Shown piece after piece: positions 27,213 to 35,368 of a DNA stretch of 64,000 nt. Positions within the stretch are counted from its first letter, which is position 1. Each line of letters starts with the position of its first letter. A model generated the notes under the pieces. That model was not told the origin of the DNA and searched no databases. It was given only the letters and a program-made list of their open reading frames with translations. Position numbers and translations under genes: made by a program. Source of the DNA: Methylobacterium sp. E-065 (GTDB taxonomy: Bacteria > Pseudomonadota > Alphaproteobacteria > Rhizobiales > Beijerinckiaceae); NCBI RefSeq assembly GCF_022829605.1, contig NZ_JAKSYD010000230.1, forward strand, positions 98,020-162,019. The letters are read 5' to 3'.

Positions 27213-28028
27213 GTGGCCGAGGGTGAGGAGATGCCGGTCCGGGTCCGGACGCTGTTCCTGTCCGATCTGCATCTCGGGACGCGGGGCTGCCAGGCCGGTC
27301 TGCTGCTGTCGTTCCTGCGGGATTACGACGCCGACACGATCTACCTCGTCGGGGATATCGTGGATGGCTGGCAGCTGCGCTCCGGCTGGTACTGGCCGCA
27401 GGAACACAACGACGTCGTCCAGAAGCTGCTGCGCAAGGTTCGCAAGGGCGCCAAGGTCGTCTACCTGCCGGGCAACCACGACGAGTTCCTGCGCAACTAC
27501 GTCGGCATGAATTTCGGCGGCATCGAAGTCTCCGAGACCGCGATTCACGAGGCCGCCGACGGGAGGCGCTACCTCGTGATCCACGGCGACCAGTTCGACA
27601 TGGTGGTGCGCCACTCGCCCTGGCTCGCCCATCTCGGCGACGGGGCCTACACGCTGGCTCTGTCCCTCAACACGCTGCTCAACAAGATGCGCCGCCGGGT
27701 CGGGCTGTCCTACTGGTCGCTCTCGGCCTGGGCGAAGCTGCGGGTGAAGAACGCGGTGAGCTTCATCGGCCGGTTCGAGACGATCCTGGCTGAAGAGGCG
27801 CGCCGACAGGGCGCGGACGGGGTGATCTGCGGCCACATCCACCACGCCGCCGACCGGCCGATCGGCGAATTGCGCTACCTCAATACCGGCGACTGGGTGG
27901 AATCCTGCACCGGGCTCGTCGAGCATTACGACGGCCGCATGGAGGTGCTGCACTATCCGAGCCTGCTGCGCGATCGCGCGGCCGAGACCGTGCCGCAGGC
28001 GGTCCCGGGCCGGCGCGCGGTGGCGTGA
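27213..28028 (+). CDS. UDP-2,3-diacylglucosamine diphosphatase-like metallophosphoesterase
   Basis: 271 residues; GTG start with GGGAGAGGAA just upstream. Calcineurin-like metal ligands are all visible: LSDLHLG, VGDIVDGW, LPGNHDEF, VIHGDQFD and CGHIHHA. The pattern fits LpxH-like enzymes, which cleave UDP-diacylglucosamine in lipid A synthesis, but many rhizobial paralogues of this type are paired with a glycosyltransferase and may act on another lipid intermediate. Ten bases separate it from the GT4 gene, so they form an operon. Confidence 0.85.
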   Translation: MAEGEEMPVRVRTLFLSDLHLGTRGCQAGLLLSFLRDYDADTIYLVGDIVDGWQLRSGWYWPQEHNDVVQKLLRKVRKGAKVVYLPGNHDEFLRNYVGMNFGGIEVSETAIHEAADGRRYLVIHGDQFDMVVRHSPWLAHLGDGAYTLALSLNTLLNKMRRRVGLSYWSLSAWAKLRVKNAVSFIGRFETILAEEARRQGADGVICGHIHHAADRPIGELRYLNTGDWVESCTGLVEHYDGRMEVLHYPSLLRDRAAETVPQAVPGRRAVA

Positions 28029-28038
28029 GGGCTCGACC

Positions 28039-29085
28039 GTGAAGCTCCTGATCGCCAGCGATGCGTGGCATCCGCAGGTCAACGGCGTGGTGCGCTCCCT
28101 CGAGCAGATGGTCCGCCGCGCCCCCGAGCACGGATTCGCGACGACGATGCTGACGGCTGCGGATTTCCCCTCGCTGCCGATGCCCGGCTACCCGGAGATC
28201 CGCCTCGCCTATGCGGGACGAGTGCGGGTGGCGTCACGCTGGCGAGGGGAGCGGCCGACCCATGTCCACATCGCCACCGAGGGTCCGGTAGGATACGCGG
28301 CGCGGCGGCACTGTCTGTCGCACGGCCTGCCGTTCACCACGAGCTACCACACGCGCTTCCCGGAATACCTCGCCGCCCGCCTGCCGGTGCCGGAGGCGTG
28401 GTCCTACGCCTATCTACGCCGCTTCCACGGCTCCGCCCGCGGCACGATGGTGAGCACCGCCTCACTCCAGGGCGAGTTGGAGGCCCGCGGCTTCACCCAC
28501 ATGATGCGCTGGACCCGCGGGGTCGACACCGAGCGGTTCCGCCCCGCCACGCCCGGTGCGCCGCCGCCCATGGAACTCGCCGATCTGCCGCGACCGCTGT
28601 TCCTCTATGTCGGCCGGCTGGCAGTAGAGAAGAACATCGCGGCCTTCCTGAACCTCGATCTGCCGGGCACCAAGATCGTGGTCGGTGACGGGCCGGACCG
28701 GGGCCGGCTCCAGGCTCTGGCGCCGGCGGCACGGTTCCTCGGGACTCGGACGGGAGCGTCGCTCTCGGCGGTCTACGCGGCCTGCGACGTGTTCGTATTC
28801 CCGAGCCTGACCGACACGTTCGGGATCGTGCTGCTGGAGGCGCTCGCCTGCGGCCTGCCAGTGGCGGCCTTCCCGGTGCCGGGCCCGAACGACGTGATCG
28901 GGGGCACCCGGGTGGGCATCCTCGATCAAGACCTGCAGGCCGCAGCCCTCGCCGCCCTGGACCTATCCCGGACCGAATGCCGCGCAGAAGCCCTGCGCCG
29001 GGGCTGGGAGGTGAGCGCGCGCCAGTTCTTCGGCAACATCATCGAGGCCCATGGCGGCGAGCGCCTCGCCAGGGACGCCGCCTGA
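28039..29085 (+). CDS. GT4-family glycosyltransferase
   Basis: 348 residues with the GT-B, GT4 layout: N-terminal acceptor domain beginning KLLIASDAWHPQVNGVVRSL, then PLFLYVGRLAVEKNIAAFL and the C-terminal FVFPSLTDTFGIVLLEALAC with the E-x7-E nucleotide-sugar motif. The N-terminal pattern resembles lipid (diacylglycerol or phosphatidylinositol) glycosyltransferases. Downstream partner of the LpxH-like phosphoesterase; together they may build a membrane glycolipid. Donor and acceptor are not determined by sequence. Confidence 0.88.
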   Translation: MKLLIASDAWHPQVNGVVRSLEQMVRRAPEHGFATTMLTAADFPSLPMPGYPEIRLAYAGRVRVASRWRGERPTHVHIATEGPVGYAARRHCLSHGLPFTTSYHTRFPEYLAARLPVPEAWSYAYLRRFHGSARGTMVSTASLQGELEARGFTHMMRWTRGVDTERFRPATPGAPPPMELADLPRPLFLYVGRLAVEKNIAAFLNLDLPGTKIVVGDGPDRGRLQALAPAARFLGTRTGASLSAVYAACDVFVFPSLTDTFGIVLLEALACGLPVAAFPVPGPNDVIGGTRVGILDQDLQAAALAALDLSRTECRAEALRRGWEVSARQFFGNIIEAHGGERLARDAA

Positions 29086-29387
29086 ACGGACTTCCGAGGG
29101 GCTTGCCCCAGCTCTTTTCAGGTGTTTGCAAAAGGACCGAGATACCGGCCGAAACGCACTCTCTTCTCTTTTCTGGGAAGGGGAATGTGTCTCCCATTGG
29201 ATACGTAAGGGCCACGGATCGTGCCTCTTGCATCCAGTCAAAACACCCTAAACGGGCTAGGTCGAGACCTTTCGCGGGTGAAAGGCAGAGCCTTGCGATC
29301 GTGTCAGGGCTTTGCCCTGACGACCCACCAAAGGGCACAGCCCTTCGGATACCCAGAACCCGCTCATTCCCGACCAGGCGAGCTGCT
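29086..29387. repeat. Gene-free stretch with several short perfect hairpins
   Basis: Three perfect inverted repeats: GGGGC-TT-GCCCC at 29098-29109, TCAGGGC-TTT-GCCCTGA at 29304-29320, and AAGGGC-ACA-GCCCTT at 29331-29345. The first may end transcription of the glycosyltransferase operon and the others that of the convergent transglycosylase gene. No coding sequence is recognised. Words of the GGGCTTTGCCC type are, to my memory, common intergenic repeats in Methylobacterium. Confidence 0.6.
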
Positions 29388-30644
29388 TCAGGGCGCCCCT
29401 CGGATCCGCTCCAGCAGCACGGCGTCAGCGTAGCCATCGGCTGGCAAGCCACTTGAACTCTGGAACGCGCGCAGTGCCGCCCGGGTCTTCGGACCGATCT
29501 TCCCATCGACGCCGCCAGTGGCGAAGCCGCGCTCGGTGAGGCGGGTCTGCAGGTCGCGCCGCTCGTCCCCGGTGAGCGCCCGGTCGCCCCGGGGCCAGTC
29601 ACGGACGAGGCCGGGATCGCCGCGCAGGCGGTCCGACAGCAGCGCGACGGTCAGCGCGTAGGCGAGCGCCGTGTTGTAGCGCAGGATCACCGCGAAGTTC
29701 GGCCGCAGCAGAAAGGCCGGACCGCGGATTCCGGAAGGCAGGATCAGGGTCGCCTCCGCGGTCTCGTCTGGGATGCCGCCCGGACGAGCGGGCCGTACGC
29801 CGAGCGCCTGCCACGCGGCAAGGCTGCGCGGCGTTGTCTCGTCGGCCAGGGCGGCGTCGAAGCCCTCAGGCAGCAGCGCCTCGGCGCCCCAGCCCTCGCC
29901 GGGCTTCCAGCCGTGGGCGCGCAGGTACTGCGCCGTCGAGGCCAGCGCATCCGGTACCGAGGTCCAGATGTCGCGCTTGCCGTCTCCGTCGAAATCAACC
30001 GCATCGCGCTGGTAGACGCTCGGCATGAACTGGGTGTGGCCCATCGCGCCTGCCCAGGAACCGGTGAGGCTGCCGGGCATCCGGTCGAGGGGCGCTTGGT
30101 TCCAGGCGAGGATCTGGAGCGCGGCCGAGAGTTCGTTGCGCCAGTAGGGTGCGCGGGAGGGATCATCGCAGGCCAGCGTCGCCAGGGAGCGCACCACCGG
30201 CTTCACCACGGCGGGGTGGTCGAGCACAGCACCGAAGCTCGATTCCACGCCCCAGAACGCCGCCAGGATGTGGCGGTCGACCCCGTAGCGGGCCTCGATC
30301 GACGCGAAGGTCTCGGCCTGCTCGGCGAGCTTGGCTCGGCCCGCCTCGATGCGGGCCGGAGTGACGCTGGCCTCGATGTAGTCCCAGATCGGCCTGACGA
30401 ATTCGCCCTGGCTCGCGGTAGCGGCCAGAACGTCGGGATCGGGCGTCAGGTTGGCGAGTTGGGCGTCGGCGAGGGTCTGCGGCACGGCCTGCGTGGTCGC
30501 GAAGGCGATGAGGTCGGCGCGGCAGCTTTCGAAGGGTATCACGGGCCGAGCTGCATCGGGCGCCGCGACCACGAGGGTCGGCACCAGGGCGCAGGCGAAA
30601 ACGGCTCTGCGGGTTCCCGGACAGGGGCGTGTCGGGCTGCTCAT
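29388..30644 (-). CDS. MltB-type lytic murein transglycosylase with peptidoglycan-binding domain
   Basis: 418 residues. After an export signal (residues 10-28) comes a lytic transglycosylase domain with catalytic Glu in FWGVESSFGAVLD, then MGHTQFMPSVYQRDAVDFDG as in MltB. The C-terminal 60 residues (LQTRLTERGFATGGVDGKIG) are a peptidoglycan-binding type 1 domain. It cleaves peptidoglycan glycan strands to anhydromuropeptides in the periplasm. ATG 30644 is chosen to place the signal sequence. Confidence 0.92.
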   Translation of the reverse strand: MSSPTRPCPGTRRAVFACALVPTLVVAAPDAARPVIPFESCRADLIAFATTQAVPQTLADAQLANLTPDPDVLAATASQGEFVRPIWDYIEASVTPARIEAGRAKLAEQAETFASIEARYGVDRHILAAFWGVESSFGAVLDHPAVVKPVVRSLATLACDDPSRAPYWRNELSAALQILAWNQAPLDRMPGSLTGSWAGAMGHTQFMPSVYQRDAVDFDGDGKRDIWTSVPDALASTAQYLRAHGWKPGEGWGAEALLPEGFDAALADETTPRSLAAWQALGVRPARPGGIPDETAEATLILPSGIRGPAFLLRPNFAVILRYNTALAYALTVALLSDRLRGDPGLVRDWPRGDRALTGDERRDLQTRLTERGFATGGVDGKIGPKTRAALRAFQSSSGLPADGYADAVLLERIRGAP

Positions 30645-30822
30645 CGGCGCTCTGGGCTCGCATTCTGTGGGGGCCCAGCATACCCGGCCGATCGGGGCGG
30701 TTTCCAGCGGCGAACCGGCCCGCTCCGAGGTGTCGGAGTCGCGCCAACGTGATCGCTGGGCCCTGCCGGAGGGACGACGACCCGGGCATCCTTCCTCGGG
30801 AGGGCCCAAAGGAGATCGACCG

Positions 30823-31317
30823 ATGAAGCGGATAGCCTTCGCCACGATCGCTGCGGCTTCACTCGCCGCCGGTCCCGCGCATGCCCTGGACGTCACCCGC
30901 AGCCGCGACATCCCCGCCCCCGCGGAGGCGGTCTGGGCGCTGGTCGGCGATTTCTGCGCCATCCAGTTCTGGCACCCGCAGGTCGAGCGCTGCATCCTGT
31001 CGGCCGACGACGACGATGACGGCATCCGCGCGCAGATCCGGGGTCTCGTGGTGAATGGCGGCCTCGGCACGATCGTAGAGGTCGAGACCGCCCGCGACGA
31101 GACGGGCCGGAGCTACAGCTACGGCTTGATCCAGGGCCCCCTGCCGGTGCGCGCCTATAATGCGACCCTGGCGGTCCGGCCGAACGGCAGCGGATCCACG
31201 GTGATCTGGAGCGCGACCTTCGACGCCGAGGGGATGAGCGATGCCGAAGCGGTCGCCGACATCGCCGGCGTGTTCGAGGCGGGGCTTGCCGGGATCGCCC
31301 GCGAGGCGTCCAGATAG
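30823..31317 (+). CDS. Secreted SRPBCC-family lipid/ligand-binding protein
   Basis: 164 residues with a signal peptide (ATIAAASLAAGPAHA, cleavage near HA-LD), then a START-like SRPBCC fold: SRDIPAPAEAVWALVGDF, with repeated beta-strands and a long C-terminal helix (IAGVFEAGLAGIAR). Such domains bind hydrophobic ligands. Start at 30823 follows AAAGGAG eight bases upstream. It is divergent from the transglycosylase gene. Ligand unknown. Confidence 0.85.
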   Translation: MKRIAFATIAAASLAAGPAHALDVTRSRDIPAPAEAVWALVGDFCAIQFWHPQVERCILSADDDDDGIRAQIRGLVVNGGLGTIVEVETARDETGRSYSYGLIQGPLPVRAYNATLAVRPNGSGSTVIWSATFDAEGMSDAEAVADIAGVFEAGLAGIAREASR

Positions 31318-31470
31318 CGTCCGGCCGAATCGGGCGGCCGCGCGATCAGGATCCCGGTCTGCGGCGTATCCCCCTCGTTCCGGCGCCCGCCGGCACTGAA
31401 CAGAGCGGCGTCGGGGCAAAGGATCGCCCGGCTCGATTCCCAGAGGCAACCTCAGGAGGCCGAGACCCGC

Positions 31471-32883
31471 ATGCGCCGCCACCGCCACGCCAAGATCGTC
31501 GCCACCGTGGGCCCCGCCAGTTCGGCGCCCGACCAGTTGAAGGCCTTGTTCCTCGCCGGGGTCGATACCTTCCGGCTGAATTTCAGCCACGGCACGCAGG
31601 AGGATCACGCCCGCGTCCACGCCGCGATCCGCGCCCTCGAGAAGGAGGTCGGCCGGCCGATCGGCATCCTGCAGGATCTGCAGGGACCCAAGATCCGGAT
31701 CGGCACGCTGCAGGGCGGCCGCCTCGATCTGCAAGCCGGCGAGCGGGTGCGCTTCGTCCTCGAAGGTGCCGAGGGCGACAAGCAGACGATCCCGCTGCAC
31801 CACCCGGAGATCTTCGACGCGGTCGTGCCCGGTCAGGATCTGCTGATCGACGATGGGCGGGTGCGGGTGCGGGTTATCGGACCGGAGCGTACTGCCATCA
31901 CGGCCGAGGTGGTGACCGGCGGGGCGATCTCGAACCGCAAGGGCGTCAACCTGCCAGGCACGCTGCTCGACCTGTCGCCGCTGACCGCCAAGGACCGGGC
32001 CGACCTCGCCTTCGGGCTCGATCTCGGCGTCGACTGGGTGGCCCTGTCCTTCGTGCAGAAGCCGTCCGACGTGATCGAGGCCCGGGGGATCATCGGCGAC
32101 AGGGCCGGGATCATGTCGAAGATCGAGAAGCCGCAGGCGCTTGAGCGGATCGACGACATCATCCGGCTCTCCGACGCCGTGATGGTGGCCCGCGGCGATC
32201 TCGGCGTCGAGATCCCGCACGAGGATGTGCCGGGCCGTCAGAAGGAGCTGATCCGCGCCTGTCGGCTCGCCGTGAAGCCTGTGGTGGTGGCGACCCAGAT
32301 GCTCGACTCGATGGTCAACGCCCCCGCACCGACCCGGGCCGAGGCCTCGGACGTCGCGACTGCGATCTACGACGGCGCCGACGCCGTCATGCTCTCGGCG
32401 GAATCGGCCACCGGACGCTATCCGGTGGAGGCGGTCGCGATGATGGATCGGATCATCCGCAGCGTGGAGGGCCACAAGCTCTACCACTCCATCGTGGCGG
32501 CCTCGGAGCCCGGCGAGGAGGAGACGCCGCCCCACGCGGTTGCCACCGCGACCGCCGAGCTCGCCGAGGCGATCCACGCCGCCGCGATCGTAGCCTACAC
32601 GTCGAGTGGGACGACGGCGGCCCGGGTGGCGCGCAAGCGCCCCGCCGCCGCGATCCTGGCGCTGACGCCGAACCTCGCGACCTCGCGCCGGTTGAGCCTG
32701 CTGTGGGGCGCCCACAGCGTCCTCACGGACGATATCGATTCCTACGAGGAGATGACGGCGAAAGCTTGCCAGCACGCGCGGGAGGAGGGTTTCGCCAAGC
32801 CGAACGACGTCATCGTGGTGGCCGCGGGCATCCCCTTCCACACGGCGGGCAACACGAACAACATCCGGCTGATGCAGGTGTGA
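31471..32883 (+). CDS. pyk: Pyruvate kinase
   Basis: 470 residues. Signature blocks: KIVATVGPASSAP at the N-terminus, TFRLNFSHG, the catalytic Lys region IMSKIEKPQAL, and VVVATQMLDSMVNAPAPTR followed by EASDVATAIYDGADAVMLS. Converts PEP and ADP to pyruvate and ATP. A perfect AGGAGG lies upstream of the ATG. It is followed 102 bases later by a microprotein gene, which could share its transcript. Confidence 0.95.
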   Translation: MRRHRHAKIVATVGPASSAPDQLKALFLAGVDTFRLNFSHGTQEDHARVHAAIRALEKEVGRPIGILQDLQGPKIRIGTLQGGRLDLQAGERVRFVLEGAEGDKQTIPLHHPEIFDAVVPGQDLLIDDGRVRVRVIGPERTAITAEVVTGGAISNRKGVNLPGTLLDLSPLTAKDRADLAFGLDLGVDWVALSFVQKPSDVIEARGIIGDRAGIMSKIEKPQALERIDDIIRLSDAVMVARGDLGVEIPHEDVPGRQKELIRACRLAVKPVVVATQMLDSMVNAPAPTRAEASDVATAIYDGADAVMLSAESATGRYPVEAVAMMDRIIRSVEGHKLYHSIVAASEPGEEETPPHAVATATAELAEAIHAAAIVAYTSSGTTAARVARKRPAAAILALTPNLATSRRLSLLWGAHSVLTDDIDSYEEMTAKACQHAREEGFAKPNDVIVVAAGIPFHTAGNTNNIRLMQV

Positions 32884-32985
32884 GTGTTACAAGGCTGCTG
32901 CGGGCACCGCGGGTGGAACGCGGCCCGCTTCCCATCGTTGACTTGGAAGCTGCGCCGTTTTGGCGCGAAACTGGAGGGCCATCCC

Positions 32986-33114
32986 ATGAACCTGATCGGA
33001 CGCCTCGTCACCAAGCTCCTCGGCAACGAGAACCGCCCCATCGACCGCGACGACCGGAACGCCAGCACGGCGACCCCGATCGGCCGCCTCGTCACGAAGA
33101 TCCTGGGCAAGTAA
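32986..33114 (+). CDS. 42-residue microprotein with duplicated amphipathic decapeptide
   Basis: ATG at 32986 with GGAGGG nine bases upstream. The 42 residues begin MNLIGRLVTKLLGN and end PIGRLVTKILGK, so the same decapeptide (IGRLVTK-L/I-LG) occurs at both ends, joined by a charged linker (NRPIDRDDRNASTA). Each copy is an amphipathic cationic helix (L/I/V on one face; R, K, T on the other). The repeat exists in DNA too: 32992-33026 and 33076-33110 differ at 5 of 35 bases. A strong stem follows the stop. No known family; membrane association is inferred. Confidence 0.6.
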   Translation: MNLIGRLVTKLLGNENRPIDRDDRNASTATPIGRLVTKILGK

Positions 33115-33122
33115 GCGCCGAC

Positions 33123-33145
33123 GCCGCGCGCCCCGGGCGCGCGGC
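33123..33145. terminator. GC-rich hairpin after the microprotein gene
   Basis: GCCGCGCGCCC (33123-33133) and GGGCGCGCGGC (33135-33145) are exact complements, giving a strong stem eight bases past the microprotein stop and in front of the convergent patatin gene. There is no clear T-run, so stopping efficiency is uncertain. Confidence 0.55.
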
Positions 33146-33158
33146 TTCCAGCGATCAA

Positions 33159-34346
33159 TCAGTTCGCGACCGCGCCCGCGACTTCCTTGACGGTCGGCGC
33201 CGCCGGCACGGTGTGCTGCCAGAACGTCCCAGTCCGACCCTTGGCAAAGCCCTCGTCGTAGAGGCTGCGCATATAGGCGGTATCAAAGCCCTTCGAGGCC
33301 GGCACCTTCGGACCACCTCCGTCGATGTAAGTCAGGTTGAAGCCGATGCCGTTGCCCCGCGCCAGCGCGTAGGTCGCGGTCAGCGTAGCCCGCGAGCGGG
33401 CGCGGCTCGCCGTCGTGAAGGAGCGCTCCACGATCGAGAGCGTGTTGTCCTTCGTGACCTCGAAATCGGGCTCCAGGCGGCCGTTGATCACGACGTAGAT
33501 CTCGGCCTTCCCGCCCGTGCGGATCCGCCCGTCGCGCAGCAGCAGGGTCTGCGGCAGGGTGAAGACCGGCGTCACCACCGAACCGTCGACATGCATCTCC
33601 TGGAAGCGCGCGTCGCCGGCCGAGACGTCGATGAATTGCGGCGGGAACACTGCCGGGATGCTGGCCGAGGCGGCTAGCACGTCGCGGAACAGCTCACGGG
33701 CATTCGGCACGCCGCTCGCCGCGATGGCGCCCATGTTCCAGATGACGGCCCGCTGGGAATCGAGGTTCGTGGTCACCACGAGCAGGCGCCGGCCCTTCGC
33801 GTGCTCCTCGGCCACCGCCCGGATCAGATCCGGCGTGACGTAGCGGTCGATCAGGTTGCGCAAGCGACCGTCACCAAACAGCCCGGAGCCGAACAGCACA
33901 TTGGCGATGTTGGGCGAGGCCACCAGCTCGCCGGCGACGCCGCTGGTGTAGAATTCGGTGAGATAGGCGTCGTAGCCGGACCCCAGGAACGCGAACGGCG
34001 CGATCAGCGCGCCGGTCGAGACGCCGGACACCAGGGTGAATTCCGGCCGCTGGCCCGAAGCCGTCCAGCCGTTGAGGACGCCGGCTCCGTAAGCCCCGTC
34101 GCCGCCGCCACCCGACAGCGCCAGATAGTTGAAACCCTTGTTCCGTCGCTGCGGATTGGCGGCGAGTTCCGCGATCGTCTCCACCGAGGCGTCCGCGTAG
34201 ACGCGCGCGCCGGGGATGCCTGGAACACTCGCAAAGGCGGCCTGCTCGGCACTGTAAGGCGTGCGCGGAAGGCTGCCGCAGGCCGCCACCTGACCCGCCA
34301 GCCCGAGCGCGGTCAGCGCCCGAAAGCCTGTCCGACGGAAACCCAT
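33159..34346 (-). CDS. Patatin-like phospholipase, predicted lipoprotein
   Basis: 395 residues. The N-terminal hydrophobic segment ends in a lipobox-like GQVAACGS, predicting lipid anchoring at Cys. The patatin core is visible: oxyanion loop LALSGGGGDGAYGAG, nucleophile elbow SGVSTGAL with catalytic Ser, and the catalytic Asp in MHVDGSVV. Expected activity is lipid acyl hydrolysis at the envelope. ATG 34346 is chosen to begin the signal sequence. Located next to gcrA but divergent from it. Confidence 0.88.
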   Translation of the reverse strand: MGFRRTGFRALTALGLAGQVAACGSLPRTPYSAEQAAFASVPGIPGARVYADASVETIAELAANPQRRNKGFNYLALSGGGGDGAYGAGVLNGWTASGQRPEFTLVSGVSTGALIAPFAFLGSGYDAYLTEFYTSGVAGELVASPNIANVLFGSGLFGDGRLRNLIDRYVTPDLIRAVAEEHAKGRRLLVVTTNLDSQRAVIWNMGAIAASGVPNARELFRDVLAASASIPAVFPPQFIDVSAGDARFQEMHVDGSVVTPVFTLPQTLLLRDGRIRTGGKAEIYVVINGRLEPDFEVTKDNTLSIVERSFTTASRARSRATLTATYALARGNGIGFNLTYIDGGGPKVPASKGFDTAYMRSLYDEGFAKGRTGTFWQHTVPAAPTVKEVAGAVAN

Positions 34347-34825
34347 CCTCGTCACCCTGATCCGTGAAGCTCGGCCACCTTGCCACACGAAACGAGCTTG
34401 GCTGTGACGCACGTTCCGACTTTGTCGCCCGGCGGGCCGGATAAAGGCCTGCTGTTGCGCCTGGGTCACGATCCCACAGGAACGCGGCGCAAGCGTGGCC
34501 GGACATAGCTTGGTTGCTACCGGGGTCCGTTCGGTATGCGACGATGCCCGGGCAGCGTCACGACGGCAGCGTCTGGGATCCCGATCGCGCCATTGCCAGT
34601 GGACAGGGGCCGCGGAGGGCAGGCGAGCACCCTTGCAACGTTCGTCAGCGCCGCGCTAGGGTTCCGTGCGGCTTGACGGGACAGGGTGTCGCACCGCGGC
34701 TCGGCCTGCGTTGATCGGGGGCGCGGTCCGCTCGGTGGCATGATCCGCCGTTGGACGGATCCTTGGACCCGGGTTGCACGCGCCGGACCTTGGCGCAGCG
34801 CGGGCTGCAGGGGGCGGAGGGGTAG
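34347..34825. promoter_or_regulatory. Divergent intergenic region between patatin gene and gcrA
   Basis: 479 bases with no credible coding frame. TTGACGGGACAGGG at 34673-34686 resembles a -35 element facing gcrA, without a clear -10. The region must carry the gcrA and patatin promoters; no repeat or RNA gene was seen. Confidence 0.35.
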
Positions 34826-35356
34826 ATGGAAGCGGCTGTAGGCTGGACAGATGATCGCGTGGCGCTCCTGCGCCGGCTGTGGGAGGACGGGCAGAGCGCG
34901 AGCAAGATCGCCGCGCAGCTCGGCGGCGTCACGCGCAACGCGGTGATCGGCAAGGTCCATCGCCTGGGTCTGGCGGGCCGCGCCCGGGGTGGGGAAGAAG
35001 CCCCCGTCGCCGCGGTTCAGCCGGCGAAGGCGATCGAAATCGAGACGGCCATCGCGGTGGTGGAAACGCAGGCCCCCGAGCCGGTGGCGATCCTGTCGCA
35101 TCGTCCGGCGCCGGCCTTCCCGTTGGCAGCACCAGCCGCTTCGCCGACGCCCCTGGCGGTCTCTCAGCGCGTCACCATCATGGACCTCCGGGAATCCATG
35201 TGCCGCTGGCCGCTCGGCGATCCGACAACGCCGGAATTCCGGTTCTGCGGCGGCCGCTCGATCACCGGTTTGCCCTACTGCACGCATCACGCCGAGATCG
35301 CCTATCAGCCGGCGGCCGAGCGGAAGCGGGATCGCCGCGTCGCCTCGTTCCGCTGA
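34826..35356 (+). CDS. gcrA: Cell-cycle transcriptional regulator GcrA
   Basis: 176 residues. The N-terminal DNA-binding helices (WTDDRVALLRRLWEDG, then GGVTRNAVIGKVHRLGL) are diagnostic of GcrA, and the C-terminal domain has CRWPLGDPTTPEFRFCG and YCTHHAEIAYQP. GcrA binds sigma70-RNA polymerase and activates promoters methylated by CcrM at GANTC, governing alphaproteobacterial cell-cycle genes. The middle region is Ala/Pro-rich and variable. ATG 34826 lies downstream of GGAGGGG. Confidence 0.95.
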   Translation: MEAAVGWTDDRVALLRRLWEDGQSASKIAAQLGGVTRNAVIGKVHRLGLAGRARGGEEAPVAAVQPAKAIEIETAIAVVETQAPEPVAILSHRPAPAFPLAAPAASPTPLAVSQRVTIMDLRESMCRWPLGDPTTPEFRFCGGRSITGLPYCTHHAEIAYQPAAERKRDRRVASFR

Positions 35357-35368
35357 TCGGCGGCTCTT

